A stretch of 64,000 bases of DNA from Oligoflexia bacterium (GTDB taxonomy: Bacteria; Bdellovibrionota; Bdellovibrionia; JABDDW01). The notes beneath the pieces were generated by a model. The model saw only the letters and a list, made by a program, of their open reading frames with translations. It made no database searches and was not told the DNA's origin. The position numbers and the translations under genes were made by a program. Numbering within the stretch: position 1 is the first letter of the stretch; each line of letters opens with the position of its first letter. Below are positions 25,075 through 34,092 of the stretch, one piece after another. Location of the stretch: assembly GCA_020847095.1 (NCBI GenBank), contig JADLCR010000007.1, positions 28,034 through 92,033 of the forward strand. Reading direction: 5' to 3'.

Positions 25075-26786
25075 TTGATGTCCTTTGGTGAGCTGTCCAT
25101 GACCTCCTGTATGGTGGTCAGCCCTTGTTGAAGTTTATTTAATCCGCTCATCCTAAGCGTGATTAATCCCTCTTCGATTGCTTTCTTTTTAATTTCGCTA
25201 GGCGATGCGCCCTGATACACGAGCTGCTTGAGCGCCTCTGAAAACGGCATAACTTCGTAGATTGCAATTCGCCCTTTGTAACCAATATCTCCGCACGCCT
25301 GACATCCATGTCCCTGATAAACCGTGGTGTCCTTAGCTTGTTGCATGGTCATTCCCAAATCTACGAGAAGTTGAGGATCAACCTGAACAGGTGCTTTACA
25401 ACGATCGCAGATCTTTCGGATCAGTCGCTGCGCCAAAATGAGATTCACTCCGGCGGTAACCAGAAATGGCTCCACACCCATATTGATTAATCGATTAACC
25501 GTACTTGGGGCGTCGTTTGTATGGAGTGTGCTAACAACCAAGTGTCCCGTGAGTGCGGCTTTAAATCCAATTTCGGCTGTCTCGAAATCTCGAATCTCAC
25601 CCACCATGATAATATCCGGGTCCTGACGCAAAAAACTTCTCAATGCCGAGGCAAATGTTAAATCGACCTCCGGATTCATTTGAACTTGATTGATCCCCTC
25701 GATGTTGTACTCCACGGGATCTTCGGCCGTTGAGATATTCACATCGTTCGAATTGAGATCCGTAAGTGCGGAATAAATCGTCGTGGACTTTCCTGATCCC
25801 GTTGGCCCAGTGACAAGCACCATCCCATACGGGGCATGAATGGCATTCTTGAATTTTTCCAGCTCGGGCGGCTCAAATCCAAGCTTTGCCAAATCAAGCT
25901 GCAGATTGGACCGATCGAGCAATCGCATAACAATTTTTTCGCCAAATAGTGTTGGAAGCACGCTGACGCGAAAATCAATTTCACGATTATCTTTAGTACG
26001 AATTTTTAACCGGCCGTCTTGAGGCCTACGACGCTCCGATATGTCGAGCTTTGACATGATTTTGAGTCGACTCGAAATAGCCGCTGATATTTCGGCCGGT
26101 GGTTGAATGCGCTCGAATAAAGTTCCGTCAATTCTGAATCGAACTCGAAAGCGTTTCTCATAAGGCTCAATATGAATATCACTCGCCCTTTGCTTAATTG
26201 ATTCAGCCAGCATGAGATTCACAAACTTAACAACTGGCGCATCGGTTTGCGATCGGTCCACATCGACTACGGTCACTTCAGGACTTGTGCTACGAGTAGT
26301 CTCAACGCCCGAAGTGTCTTTCTCGATTTCAGTCATGACCGATTCGAAGGTCACTTTTGAAGCGTAATTTCTTTCAATGGCTCCATGAATGGCGGTCTCG
26401 CTTGCCACAACGACTTCAATTTTGCATCTCGTCAAAAACTGGACATCATCGCGAGCAAAGAGATTTGAAGGGTCAGCCATGGCGACGACGATTGTATTTC
26501 CGGATTTAGAAATGGGAATCAGGCTGTGCTTTTCGCAAATTTCCTTAGAAACTAACTTCAGTGCATCGGGATCAATTTCAAATGTGGCGAGGTCAATGGC
26601 CGGCACCTGATACTGTTTAGACAAAAACTCCGTCAGATTTTGTTCGTTAACGTACCCAAGCTTAACGAGTGCAGACGCAAGACGCCCACCGCCGGCTTGC
26701 TTCTGAGTTTTTTTTGCATTCTCCAGTTGATCAATTGTGATGAGCTGCTCTCGAACGAGAAGCTCTCCAAGCCCCTTAGCTGCCAT
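25071..26786 (-). CDS. pilB: Type IV pilus extension ATPase
   Basis: The 571-residue ATPase has two N-terminal MshEN-like segments (about 1-150; 'LGELLVREQLITIDQLENAKKTQ'), which bind c-di-GMP in some relatives. The catalytic domain follows with Walker A GPTGSGKSTTIYSAL, Walker B GEIRDFETAEI and the His box GHLVVSTLHTNDAPSTVNRL. A four-cysteine zinc site (CDRCKAP ... CQACGDIGYKGR) is present near 460-500. GGGAGG lies before the ATG. It is 67 bases downstream of the AroE-like gene. Confidence 0.96.
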   Translation of the reverse strand: MAAKGLGELLVREQLITIDQLENAKKTQKQAGGGRLASALVKLGYVNEQNLTEFLSKQYQVPAIDLATFEIDPDALKLVSKEICEKHSLIPISKSGNTIVVAMADPSNLFARDDVQFLTRCKIEVVVASETAIHGAIERNYASKVTFESVMTEIEKDTSGVETTRSTSPEVTVVDVDRSQTDAPVVKFVNLMLAESIKQRASDIHIEPYEKRFRVRFRIDGTLFERIQPPAEISAAISSRLKIMSKLDISERRRPQDGRLKIRTKDNREIDFRVSVLPTLFGEKIVMRLLDRSNLQLDLAKLGFEPPELEKFKNAIHAPYGMVLVTGPTGSGKSTTIYSALTDLNSNDVNISTAEDPVEYNIEGINQVQMNPEVDLTFASALRSFLRQDPDIIMVGEIRDFETAEIGFKAALTGHLVVSTLHTNDAPSTVNRLINMGVEPFLVTAGVNLILAQRLIRKICDRCKAPVQVDPQLLVDLGMTMQQAKDTTVYQGHGCQACGDIGYKGRIAIYEVMPFSEALKQLVYQGASPSEIKKKAIEEGLITLRMSGLNKLQQGLTTIQEVMDSSPKDIK

Positions 26787-26836
26787 GAAAACAGGCCTCC
26801 CTGCCGTCGGTATTTCCCTATACCTTACCGCAGTTT

Positions 26837-26852
26837 AGCAATTTTCAGGCAG
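26837..26852 (-). promoter_or_regulatory. Weak sigma-54-like box upstream of pilB
   Basis: CTGCCTGAAAATTGCT on the minus strand has the right spacing from the -24 G to the -12 GC and a perfect TTGCT, but one of the two G residues at -25/-24 is T. It is about 50 bases before the pilB ATG. It could give the pil genes a PilR-type promoter separate from ribF. Confidence 0.3.
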
Positions 26853-26853
26853 T

Positions 26854-27750
26854 TTAACCACCCCGGTCTCGAAACCTTTTTAGAAATGGAGTTTTGTCAA
26901 AGCTCTCTTGATCCGCGAGAGCCTTCAACGCTTCACGATACCGACCAATGTCCAGTTTGAAATCACATAATTTTTCAACCATGAACGCATCTAAATAGGC
27001 TGTAACGCAATCTCCGGACAAAAATCGAGCGCCCCAAACTTTAGCCTCGTCAATCAGCGGCGTTTCGGTCGGGACAAGGGTCATATCCACGACGACTCCT
27101 CCAGCTTTGAGGAAGTTAAAAAAGTAAAGCTCATCAAGGAGCTCATTTTCGAGCACCAATTCCGTTGTATTGACTGCGATTGAGTGAACACCGGCTAACG
27201 TTGTGATGTGTCGGTGTTCAATAAATCGAAAATCCACTTGAAACAAAGATTTCTGAAGATTCGCCAAAAGCTCCCGACCCTTCTCTTCATTTTGATCGGT
27301 CAATGTGATGCCCTTAAAGCCGAGTTTGACGAGGGCTTCGGCTACAAGTCGGCCTAACCCCCCAGCTCCTGCAACAAAGGCCCTTGAATTAAGATCAAGC
27401 TCCTTCACTTCATGAGAAATGGCACGCACGAAAGCTTCGCTAATACAATCTCGTGGCCACCACCCACCCTTTTCTTTTATGAGACAAGAACAAACTCCCG
27501 CTTTGATTGCCTCTTGGGTTGTTTGCGCCAGAAGTTTAGGCACCAGAGAATAATACTCATACCCAAATCCAATTGCGTCTAAATCTTCGGTTCGAACTTG
27601 ATTCAAGTTTTTTTCAAACTCTTCGGCTGGAGAAATCAGGGTCTCAACTTCAAAGTCGACTCCCGCCTCAACAAGCATTTTTTTGAGAGCCACCCACCGC
27701 TTATCCCAGCCCTTTGAGGTCAAATACTTGATTCTCACTTTGTTTTTCAT
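26854..27750 (-). CDS. Degenerate shikimate-dehydrogenase-like protein
   Basis: The 298-residue product has the C-terminal Rossmann domain of AroE: FVAGAGGLGRLVAEALVKLGF for the dinucleotide and 'GGVVVDMTLVPTETPLI' equivalent to the AroE 'DLVYNPLxTPLL' region. The N-terminal half is unlike true AroE. The shikimate-binding Ser-x-Ser near the start and the catalytic Lys of NVTxPxK are not evident (this position reads around 'GFGYEYYSLVPKLL'). It is therefore more likely a related dehydrogenase or a non-catalytic protein than the aromatic-pathway enzyme. It overlaps ribF by four bases and precedes pilB. Confidence 0.65.
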   Translation of the reverse strand: MKNKVRIKYLTSKGWDKRWVALKKMLVEAGVDFEVETLISPAEEFEKNLNQVRTEDLDAIGFGYEYYSLVPKLLAQTTQEAIKAGVCSCLIKEKGGWWPRDCISEAFVRAISHEVKELDLNSRAFVAGAGGLGRLVAEALVKLGFKGITLTDQNEEKGRELLANLQKSLFQVDFRFIEHRHITTLAGVHSIAVNTTELVLENELLDELYFFNFLKAGGVVVDMTLVPTETPLIDEAKVWGARFLSGDCVTAYLDAFMVEKLCDFKLDIGRYREALKALADQESFDKTPFLKRFRDRGG

Positions 27751-28661
27751 TTGAAAGTTGCACCTCTTGCTTGACTTGAATCAAGGGCAATTTGCTTAAT
27801 TAGTTCTTCAACTGAAGAAAATTTCTTCTCATCGCGAATGAACTGATGGAAGCGAACTTCAATCTTTTCTCCATAAATATCTTCATTAAAATCGAGAATA
27901 TGAGTTTCAATCTGTACTGGAACTTGGTGACCCGAAGTAAACGTCGGATTTGTCCCCGCATTCGTTACGCTCTGAAAAAGCTGACCCTTAACTACAGCCT
28001 CAGTGACATAAACTCCGCCCTTTGGATATAGATCAGATTGAGTAAAGAGATTAGCGGTCGGAAACCCAATCTTTTTTCCTCGCCCGGCCCCTTTAACAAC
28101 GACACCTTTCATGTAAAATGGTCGACCCAAAAGCCGTTTGGCGAGTTCCATATTTCCGTTACTCACCGCTCGACGCACACCACTTGATGAAACGACTTTA
28201 CCGTCAAGCATCACCGGCGGCTCAACGATGACTTCGACACCACTTTGATTCCCAAGTCGTTTCAGAACGTCCAAAGTTCCTGCACGATCTTTTCCAAATG
28301 AAAAATCATGGCCAATCACAAGGATCTCGCATCGAAGATCTTGCAACACGACTTGATTGAAAAATGACTCAGGCGAAAGTTGACTCAACTCGCGACTAAA
28401 GGGCATTACGACAATTCGGCCTACACCAAGTTCCGTTAAACAGCGCAGCCGGTCCTCCAAATCAAAGATCTGTTTAAGGCCTTTTTCGGGAAACAGCACC
28501 TTGACCGGATGGGGATCAAACGTCAAAACAACAGACAGACAATGTCTTTTTTTCGCCAATTCGAGGACTCGATTGACCAGCGCGCGATGGCCTAAATGCA
28601 AGCCATCAAAATTGCCTATGGTTGCCACAGATTTTTGACTCATAGAAGTAAAATAAATCAT
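27747..28661 (-). CDS. ribF: Bifunctional riboflavin kinase / FAD synthetase
   Basis: The 304-residue enzyme makes FMN from riboflavin and then FAD. The N-terminal nucleotidyltransferase domain (1-165) has GNFDGLHLGHRALV, VLTFDPHP and SSSGVRRAV. The C-terminal flavokinase domain (about 180-300) has GRGKKIGFPTANL and a 'NAGTNPTF' stretch. A second ATG six codons inside (28643) is an alternative start; neither has a good Shine-Dalgarno. No FMN riboswitch fits in the 57-base gap to the divergent kinase gene. Confidence 0.95.
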   Translation of the reverse strand: MIYFTSMSQKSVATIGNFDGLHLGHRALVNRVLELAKKRHCLSVVLTFDPHPVKVLFPEKGLKQIFDLEDRLRCLTELGVGRIVVMPFSRELSQLSPESFFNQVVLQDLRCEILVIGHDFSFGKDRAGTLDVLKRLGNQSGVEVIVEPPVMLDGKVVSSSGVRRAVSNGNMELAKRLLGRPFYMKGVVVKGAGRGKKIGFPTANLFTQSDLYPKGGVYVTEAVVKGQLFQSVTNAGTNPTFTSGHQVPVQIETHILDFNEDIYGEKIEVRFHQFIRDEKKFSSVEELIKQIALDSSQARGATFK

Positions 28662-28718
28662 TGTGTTGGCTTAAGAAATTGATATTTTACCCACGCCCAT
28701 GATACACCGCATAAGTCT

Positions 28719-30620
28719 ATGATTTTACGGAAACTTCTAGCTTGGAAACGGCTAATTTCGAGTCGCGTTCGTGACAGCATTGGACTGGTCATGCGCTCGA
28801 TTGTTTGCCTGGCCTTTGGCTGGATTGCGCTGATCACGACCAATCAAACATCTTATGACTCCCGTTTTCTACTTCGAGGGCCTCAAAAGATCGATGATGA
28901 CGTTTTGATCGTTTACCTTTCGCGCGAAGATGCGGTTCGCTTTAGTGATTTGGACCCAGGAAGAAGCGTTTTGTGGTCGCTAAAAGAGATCGTTGAAACC
29001 TCTGACTCGTTTTTTTGGGAGCCGGAGTCTTGGGATCGAGCCATAGGCAAGGTCATGAATGCGGGCGCCAAGGCCTCCGTGGTGACGTTGTATTTTAGCG
29101 ACGATACGGTCCGACAACCCATCCAGCAAGGTCGTTTTCCTTATTTGAAAAAAAATGGAGTATTCTGGGCTGCCCAATCGGACTTCATTGGAGGAACCGT
29201 ATTACCAGGCCTTGCCATGAGTGATGGTCGAAACACCGGAACCTTAGAACTCCGTCCTGATATGGATGGAAAAATTCGATATTTCACACCACTGAGCCTT
29301 TCAACAACTCACATGAGCGTGCGGGTTGACCAGTATTTGAGAAAGCGAAGCACCGAAGCCCGGGCCCATTTTGGATCGTTTATCAATTTTCAAGGTCCTC
29401 AGACTATTTTTCGATCGGTTTCGTTTACTCAGATTTTAAGAAACGAAATTCCCAACGAGATGATCAGGGGTAAAATTGTCGTATTCGGCCTGCAAGACAA
29501 TCCGGGCCATACCTATCAAACCCCTGTGGGCCAAATGACCTCGGCAGCATTGACCGCAACTCTAATCTACAACCTTCAACACGAACGCTGGATTCGCCAA
29601 GTGCCGCTTTGGCTCAGTTTCTTATTTATGATCGGCCTTTTCATTTTCGCTCTCCGAACGATATTTAGATATCCCCCGACGGTCACACTTGTTTTTCTTT
29701 CATTTTTAGCCCTCGGTATTGTTGCTCTAAGTTCCGCGCTTTTTGACCTCTATGCGATTTGGTTACCTCTAACGGCGCCGCTTCTTTTCTTAGCAGCTAC
29801 TTACGTGGTCATTTCTGGCTATAGACTTAGCGAATCAGAAAAAGAGAGTTGGTTTGCTTCTCAAGAATTGAGAACATTTAGCGAACTTGAATCTCTAAAA
29901 ACCAATTTTCTTTCTCTCATTTCGCACGATCTCAAAACACCGCTCGCCAAGATTCAAGGAATAACCGACAGACTGTTAGCTCAAAAAGAACTTCCTGATC
30001 TCGAATCATTTCGAAAAGATCTCAAATCCATTCAACTCACGAGTGATGAATTGCGGGCTTATATTGGGAGTATACTAAAGCTAACAAGAATCGAAGCTCG
30101 GGAATTACAAATCTCCAAAGAGTCTCATGATCTCAATCGGGTCATCGAAGATGTGGTCAGTCGCCTTAACCCGCTGGCTGTAGAGAAACAGGTAACACTT
30201 ACTCATGAGTTAGAGCCCCTCTTTAGCCTTGAGTTTGATAAGACTCTTATTTCCGAAGTGGTTTTAAATCTCGTCGAAAACGCTATTAAGTACTCCGATA
30301 CCGGTGGGCATGTAACGGTTCGCTCTCGGGAGTCTGGCGACTTTGTGGAAGTCGAAATTGCAGATACAGGTGCTGGTATCGCAAAAGAGGAGCTAGACAA
30401 AGTTTTTGATAAGTTTTACCGAGGAAATAGCCTAAAAACCCAGGCCGTTTCAGGAACTGGACTAGGTCTCTATTTGGCAAAATATTTTATTGAGCTTCAC
30501 GGCGGAAAAGTGTTTATAAATAGCGAAATTGGAAAGGGAACGGTTATCGGTTTTAGACTACCCATTGCCGAGCCGACTCCGGAGGAAGAATATGCAGAGC
30601 CTGCGCGTACTCATCGTTGA
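28719..30620 (+). CDS. CHASE2-domain sensor histidine kinase
   Basis: The 633-residue membrane kinase begins with one transmembrane helix (about 26-42). An extracytoplasmic CHASE2 domain follows (about 50-290; 'DSRFLLRGPQKIDDDVLIVYLS', 'IRGKIVVFGLQDN' and 'TPVGQM' resemble the family). Three closely spaced transmembrane helices (about 293-365) are usual after CHASE2. Then come HisKA (LISHDLKTPLAKIQG, phospho-His) and HATPase_c (NLVENAIKYSD, DTGAGI, GTGLGLYLA). The signal is unknown. Its 3' end overlaps the response-regulator gene by 29 bases, so the two form a pair. It is divergent from ribF. Confidence 0.88.
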   Translation: MILRKLLAWKRLISSRVRDSIGLVMRSIVCLAFGWIALITTNQTSYDSRFLLRGPQKIDDDVLIVYLSREDAVRFSDLDPGRSVLWSLKEIVETSDSFFWEPESWDRAIGKVMNAGAKASVVTLYFSDDTVRQPIQQGRFPYLKKNGVFWAAQSDFIGGTVLPGLAMSDGRNTGTLELRPDMDGKIRYFTPLSLSTTHMSVRVDQYLRKRSTEARAHFGSFINFQGPQTIFRSVSFTQILRNEIPNEMIRGKIVVFGLQDNPGHTYQTPVGQMTSAALTATLIYNLQHERWIRQVPLWLSFLFMIGLFIFALRTIFRYPPTVTLVFLSFLALGIVALSSALFDLYAIWLPLTAPLLFLAATYVVISGYRLSESEKESWFASQELRTFSELESLKTNFLSLISHDLKTPLAKIQGITDRLLAQKELPDLESFRKDLKSIQLTSDELRAYIGSILKLTRIEARELQISKESHDLNRVIEDVVSRLNPLAVEKQVTLTHELEPLFSLEFDKTLISEVVLNLVENAIKYSDTGGHVTVRSRESGDFVEVEIADTGAGIAKEELDKVFDKFYRGNSLKTQAVSGTGLGLYLAKYFIELHGGKVFINSEIGKGTVIGFRLPIAEPTPEEEYAEPARTHR

Positions 30621-32013
30621 TGACGAAGAAGAATTGAGAAGATCCGTTCGCGGCATTCTTGAAACTTCAAACGACGAAATTCAATGGACTTTTGACGAAG
30701 CTTCAACGGGTCTACAAGCCATTCAGAAACTTCAAAATTCTGAGTTTGACTTGGTCCTCATGGATGTGCGCATGCCAGAAATGGACGGCATGGAAGCACT
30801 CAAAAAGATTAAATCCAATGATCCGCGTACATTTGTCGTTTTGATGACGGCACAAGCTAATCTTCGAGATGCTGTGGCTGCAATCAAAGAGGGTGCCTAT
30901 GATTATGTTGAAAAGCCCGTTCGACCAGAGACCATCGTTCGAATAGTTAATAAGGCTCTTGAGGCCCGAGAGCTTGTCTCCAGTTTGGCGATCAGCAGCC
31001 CGGTCTTTGACGATGATACCGATTCCGAATTTGTGGGTTCAAGCCAACAAATGCGTAAGATTTTTGAACTGATTTACCGTTTGAGCAAAGTTGACACTAA
31101 CGTTCTCATTCGCGGTGAAAACGGTACTGGCAAAGAGCTTGTGGCCCGAGCCATTCACTTTAATAGTCCTCAAAAGGATGGTCCTTTCGTTGCCGTCAAC
31201 TGTGGAGCTATTCCGGAATCTTTAATGGAAAGTGAGTTTTTTGGGCACGAGCGCGGCGCATTCACTGGTGCCTCAGAGCGAAAAATTGGTCGGTTTCAAG
31301 TGGCTTCAGGCGGGACTCTGTTTTTGGACGAAATTGGTGAGCTATCGCCTTCTCTTCAGGTGAAGCTATTACGCGTCTTGCAAGAACGGAAGTTCACTCC
31401 CGTTGGAAGTACCCGAGAAATCAAAAGCAATGCCCGCATTATCGCCGCAACCAATCGCAATTTAGAAAAGATGATTGAAGAATCTAGGTTTCGCGAAGAT
31501 TTATTTTATCGACTCAATGTCATGCCGATATTTTTGCCTCCCTTGCGCGAACGGCGCGATGATATTCCTGCCTTGATTGATTACTTCATCAAAAAATTTA
31601 ATAAACGGCACCACCGCGAACTCAAAAGCATTGAGCCCCGGGCACAACAATGCCTGGTGCAGGCTCAGTGGCCTGGAAACATTCGAGAGCTGGAAAACGT
31701 TATCGAGCACGCCTTTATCATTGAAAATGGCACAACCATCACTTTTGAAAGCCTCCCGGATTCACTAAAAAATTCAGTCCGAGGTCAGGCGCCGCTTCCG
31801 TCGCAAATTCAAGACGGTCAAAGCGGACAAGGACGCGAGCTCAATTACGATATGCTAAAAGAGCAATTTGAAAAAGAATTTATCATCAGCGCTTTGAAGG
31901 CCAACAAGGGAAGAATTAACCAAACCGTAGCCCACGCGAATATCCCAAAAAATACTTTGTTAAGGAAGATTAAGAAGTATGGGATTCAGCCGCGTGATTA
32001 TGAATCCGATTGA
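30592..32013 (+). CDS. NtrC-family sigma-54-dependent response regulator
   Basis: The 473-residue product starts at the ATG at 30592 (MQSLRVLIVDDEEE), preceded by GGAGGAAGA, rather than the track's in-frame upstream start. It has a receiver domain (phospho-Asp in LVLMDVRMPEMDG, Lys in YVEKPV) and an AAA+ domain with GENGTGKELVARAIH, the full sigma-54 loop GAFTGA, and GGTLFLDEIGEL. The C-terminal helix-turn-helix is 'KGRINQTVAHANIPKNTLLRKIKKYG'. With the CHASE2 kinase it forms a second sigma-54 two-component system. The two -24/-12 promoters at 53151 and 60623 are candidate targets, but only by shared sigma factor. It converges on the GT4 gene with a 16-base overlap. Confidence 0.92.
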   Translation: MQSLRVLIVDDEEELRRSVRGILETSNDEIQWTFDEASTGLQAIQKLQNSEFDLVLMDVRMPEMDGMEALKKIKSNDPRTFVVLMTAQANLRDAVAAIKEGAYDYVEKPVRPETIVRIVNKALEARELVSSLAISSPVFDDDTDSEFVGSSQQMRKIFELIYRLSKVDTNVLIRGENGTGKELVARAIHFNSPQKDGPFVAVNCGAIPESLMESEFFGHERGAFTGASERKIGRFQVASGGTLFLDEIGELSPSLQVKLLRVLQERKFTPVGSTREIKSNARIIAATNRNLEKMIEESRFREDLFYRLNVMPIFLPPLRERRDDIPALIDYFIKKFNKRHHRELKSIEPRAQQCLVQAQWPGNIRELENVIEHAFIIENGTTITFESLPDSLKNSVRGQAPLPSQIQDGQSGQGRELNYDMLKEQFEKEFIISALKANKGRINQTVAHANIPKNTLLRKIKKYGIQPRDYESD

Positions 32014-33104
32014 AGCACTTTTAGATAGACGTCTCGGGTTTGCCTTGCTGTTTTCCCCCAAGTTTGAGCGCTAAAACGACGCTTCACCTCTTGTATACGA
32101 TCCGTCATTTTTTCTCGGTTTTCGATAATCAGAGCCATTTTAGCTGATGCTTCTTTTGGATTTGATGGATTGACAAGCTCAGTGCAACCTTGACCCACTT
32201 CAGGCATGCAAGACGTATTTGATGAAACCACCGGAAGCCCACAAGCCAAGGCTTCAATTATGGGAATTCCAAATCCCTCTTCCCAAGATAGGAAAAGCAG
32301 GCCTTCGGCCGCCACAAAAAGATTTCGAAGAGCTTCAGTTTCTTGAAATCCCAAAATCCTGATTTTGGATTTTCTTGGGCTTTCTTCAATTTTACTTCTA
32401 ATCTGCTCAAAACCAAACCCCGGGTGGCCGGCCAAAACCAAATCAGTTTCTGGGTGTTTTTGACCCAAATGATTAAATGTTTCAATGACGCCTAAGATAT
32501 TTTTTCGAGCTTCCAAAGTGCCCACATGCAGCACAAACTTATTATGAATTCCCAAATGACTTTTCACCCACTGTTGGCAGACCTTGCGCTCGATGGGTTG
32601 TAGAAATTCTTGTCGAACCCCATGCGCAATGACCGTGATGGCTTCACTATTTATCCCAAATTCTTTAATAAGAAGCTCTTTGGTGATTGTCGCCGGAACT
32701 ATGATGTGATGAGCATCGGAAATCATTTTCTTTAGTTTCTGAGCTTGGTCAGCGTTAAACGAGGCATTGGCGTATCCACCTCTAATGGAAAATAAATCAT
32801 GAACCGTAGCAATTTTTTTGCAATGACTTAGCACCGGCAGTCGATTGTTTAGGCCATGAAACACATCAAGTTTTAGACCCCGCCACGGGGTAAGTAATCC
32901 AAGATCGACTAGACGTCCGCCATGCTTTGGCGGATTTAAAAAATATTTTGACCCCTTCAACCAGCGAGACAATCGATAGCTATGATAAATCTCATCTCTA
33001 TTTTCGAATTCGGTTTGGTAGGCACGGACCAATTCGTCGCAATAGACACCAGTGCCGGTCTTTTTCTCAAAAGCCGCAGTCGACAAGTCAAATGCTACTT
33101 TCAC
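31998..33104 (-). CDS. Family 4 glycosyltransferase
   Basis: The 368-residue GT-B enzyme shows 'LHVGTLEARKNILGVIETF' and 'WEEGFGIPIIEALACGLPVVSSNTSCMPEVG', the retaining GT4 donor-site signature. The GTG start at 33104 (VKVAFDLSTAAFEKKTGTGVYC) is preferred to the track's 33206. It overlaps the heptosyltransferase stop by four bases (GTGA), follows GGAAGAG, and gives a normal GT4 N-terminus. It is the last gene of the long envelope gene run, and probably adds an LPS core or surface sugar. Confidence 0.88.
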   Translation of the reverse strand: MKVAFDLSTAAFEKKTGTGVYCDELVRAYQTEFENRDEIYHSYRLSRWLKGSKYFLNPPKHGGRLVDLGLLTPWRGLKLDVFHGLNNRLPVLSHCKKIATVHDLFSIRGGYANASFNADQAQKLKKMISDAHHIIVPATITKELLIKEFGINSEAITVIAHGVRQEFLQPIERKVCQQWVKSHLGIHNKFVLHVGTLEARKNILGVIETFNHLGQKHPETDLVLAGHPGFGFEQIRSKIEESPRKSKIRILGFQETEALRNLFVAAEGLLFLSWEEGFGIPIIEALACGLPVVSSNTSCMPEVGQGCTELVNPSNPKEASAKMALIIENREKMTDRIQEVKRRFSAQTWGKTARQTRDVYLKVLQSDS

Positions 33105-34087
33105 GATAAAAGCTCTTCCGCAGAAAATATAACGGTTTCGGGATAAACCTTGTTCATGCATTCGTGGGTCCCAATGGGACATTTTGCGTGACCGTGCGGT
33201 CCGCAAGGGCGACAGCCCACTTTCGCTTGTGCAATTTTAGATTTGGGATTCCAAGGCGCATACCCTTGCCCAGGGACCGTGGGGCCAAAAATCGCAACTA
33301 CAGGAGTTCCAGCAGCAGAGCCTACATGCATAGCACCATTGTCGTTAGTAATGAGTAGCCGACATACAGAAAGTAGTTGAGCCAATCCCAAAATATCAGT
33401 GGTTCCACAAAGGTTTTCAACTTCATTGACTTTCGATTTCATCATGTCGCCCAATTCTTTTTCGGCGGCACTTCCCACCACCAAGACCTTGTGCCCTTTA
33501 CTGATAAAATGGCTGGCCACTTTGCGATACCCTTCAGTGGTCCACCTTTTTGTGGCCCATTGGCTACCCGGCGCCAAAGCTATCGCGCCTCTGTACTTTT
33601 CAAAGGCGGCATTAGATTTTATCGAAGTTAATAAACTAGGTTCGACTTGAGACGGACCGCTTGGCCCCATCTCTAGTTTTTCAAGCAGCGCAAGCTGCCT
33701 TTTCACATCGTGATCACTCGTGGGTCTTGTCACGTGGCGGTTGTAGAACATATAAGTCCACCAATCACGAAACCCCACTCGAACGGGCGCTTGAGTCCGC
33801 CATGCAAAAAGGCCCGATCTAAAACTTCGATGGGGAGAGACGACGAGATCCGGTTTCCATGCTTTTGTTTGCTGAAGTGCATCTTGATATGAATTGGAAT
33901 CGGCCTTATCGACCTCAATAAGTTTTTGTACCAATTCGGTTTGAATAAAAAACTGGCCAAGTCCTTTACGACAAACCAAAGCCAATTGTGCCTGCGGAAA
34001 TCTACTTTTTAATTCCTTTAAAAGTGGTATTGCCAAAAAAAGATCGCCTAAAAAGGCCGTTTGTAAAATGACAATTTTTGAATACAT
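33101..34087 (-). CDS. waaF: Family 9 glycosyltransferase, ADP-heptose--LPS heptosyltransferase type
   Basis: The 328-residue enzyme has the GT9 N-terminus (KIVILQTAFLGDLFLAIPLLKEL), the donor-binding 'LAPGSQWATKRWTTEGYRKVA' and 'TNDNGAMHVGSAAGTPVVAIFGPT'. These features match heptosyltransferase II (WaaF), which transfers L,D-heptose to the inner core, but the acceptor cannot be proved from sequence. A Cys-rich C-terminal stretch (GCRPCGPHGHAKCPIGTHECM) is typical of this group. It lies five bases after the DUF3108 gene. Confidence 0.88.
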   Translation of the reverse strand: MYSKIVILQTAFLGDLFLAIPLLKELKSRFPQAQLALVCRKGLGQFFIQTELVQKLIEVDKADSNSYQDALQQTKAWKPDLVVSPHRSFRSGLFAWRTQAPVRVGFRDWWTYMFYNRHVTRPTSDHDVKRQLALLEKLEMGPSGPSQVEPSLLTSIKSNAAFEKYRGAIALAPGSQWATKRWTTEGYRKVASHFISKGHKVLVVGSAAEKELGDMMKSKVNEVENLCGTTDILGLAQLLSVCRLLITNDNGAMHVGSAAGTPVVAIFGPTVPGQGYAPWNPKSKIAQAKVGCRPCGPHGHAKCPIGTHECMNKVYPETVIFSAEELLS

Positions 34088-34092
34088 GAGAC

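Noticed and set aside
28662-28718. FMN riboswitch controlling ribF
   Set aside because: The divergent gap is only 57 bases, too short for the RFN element, and none of its conserved blocks is present.
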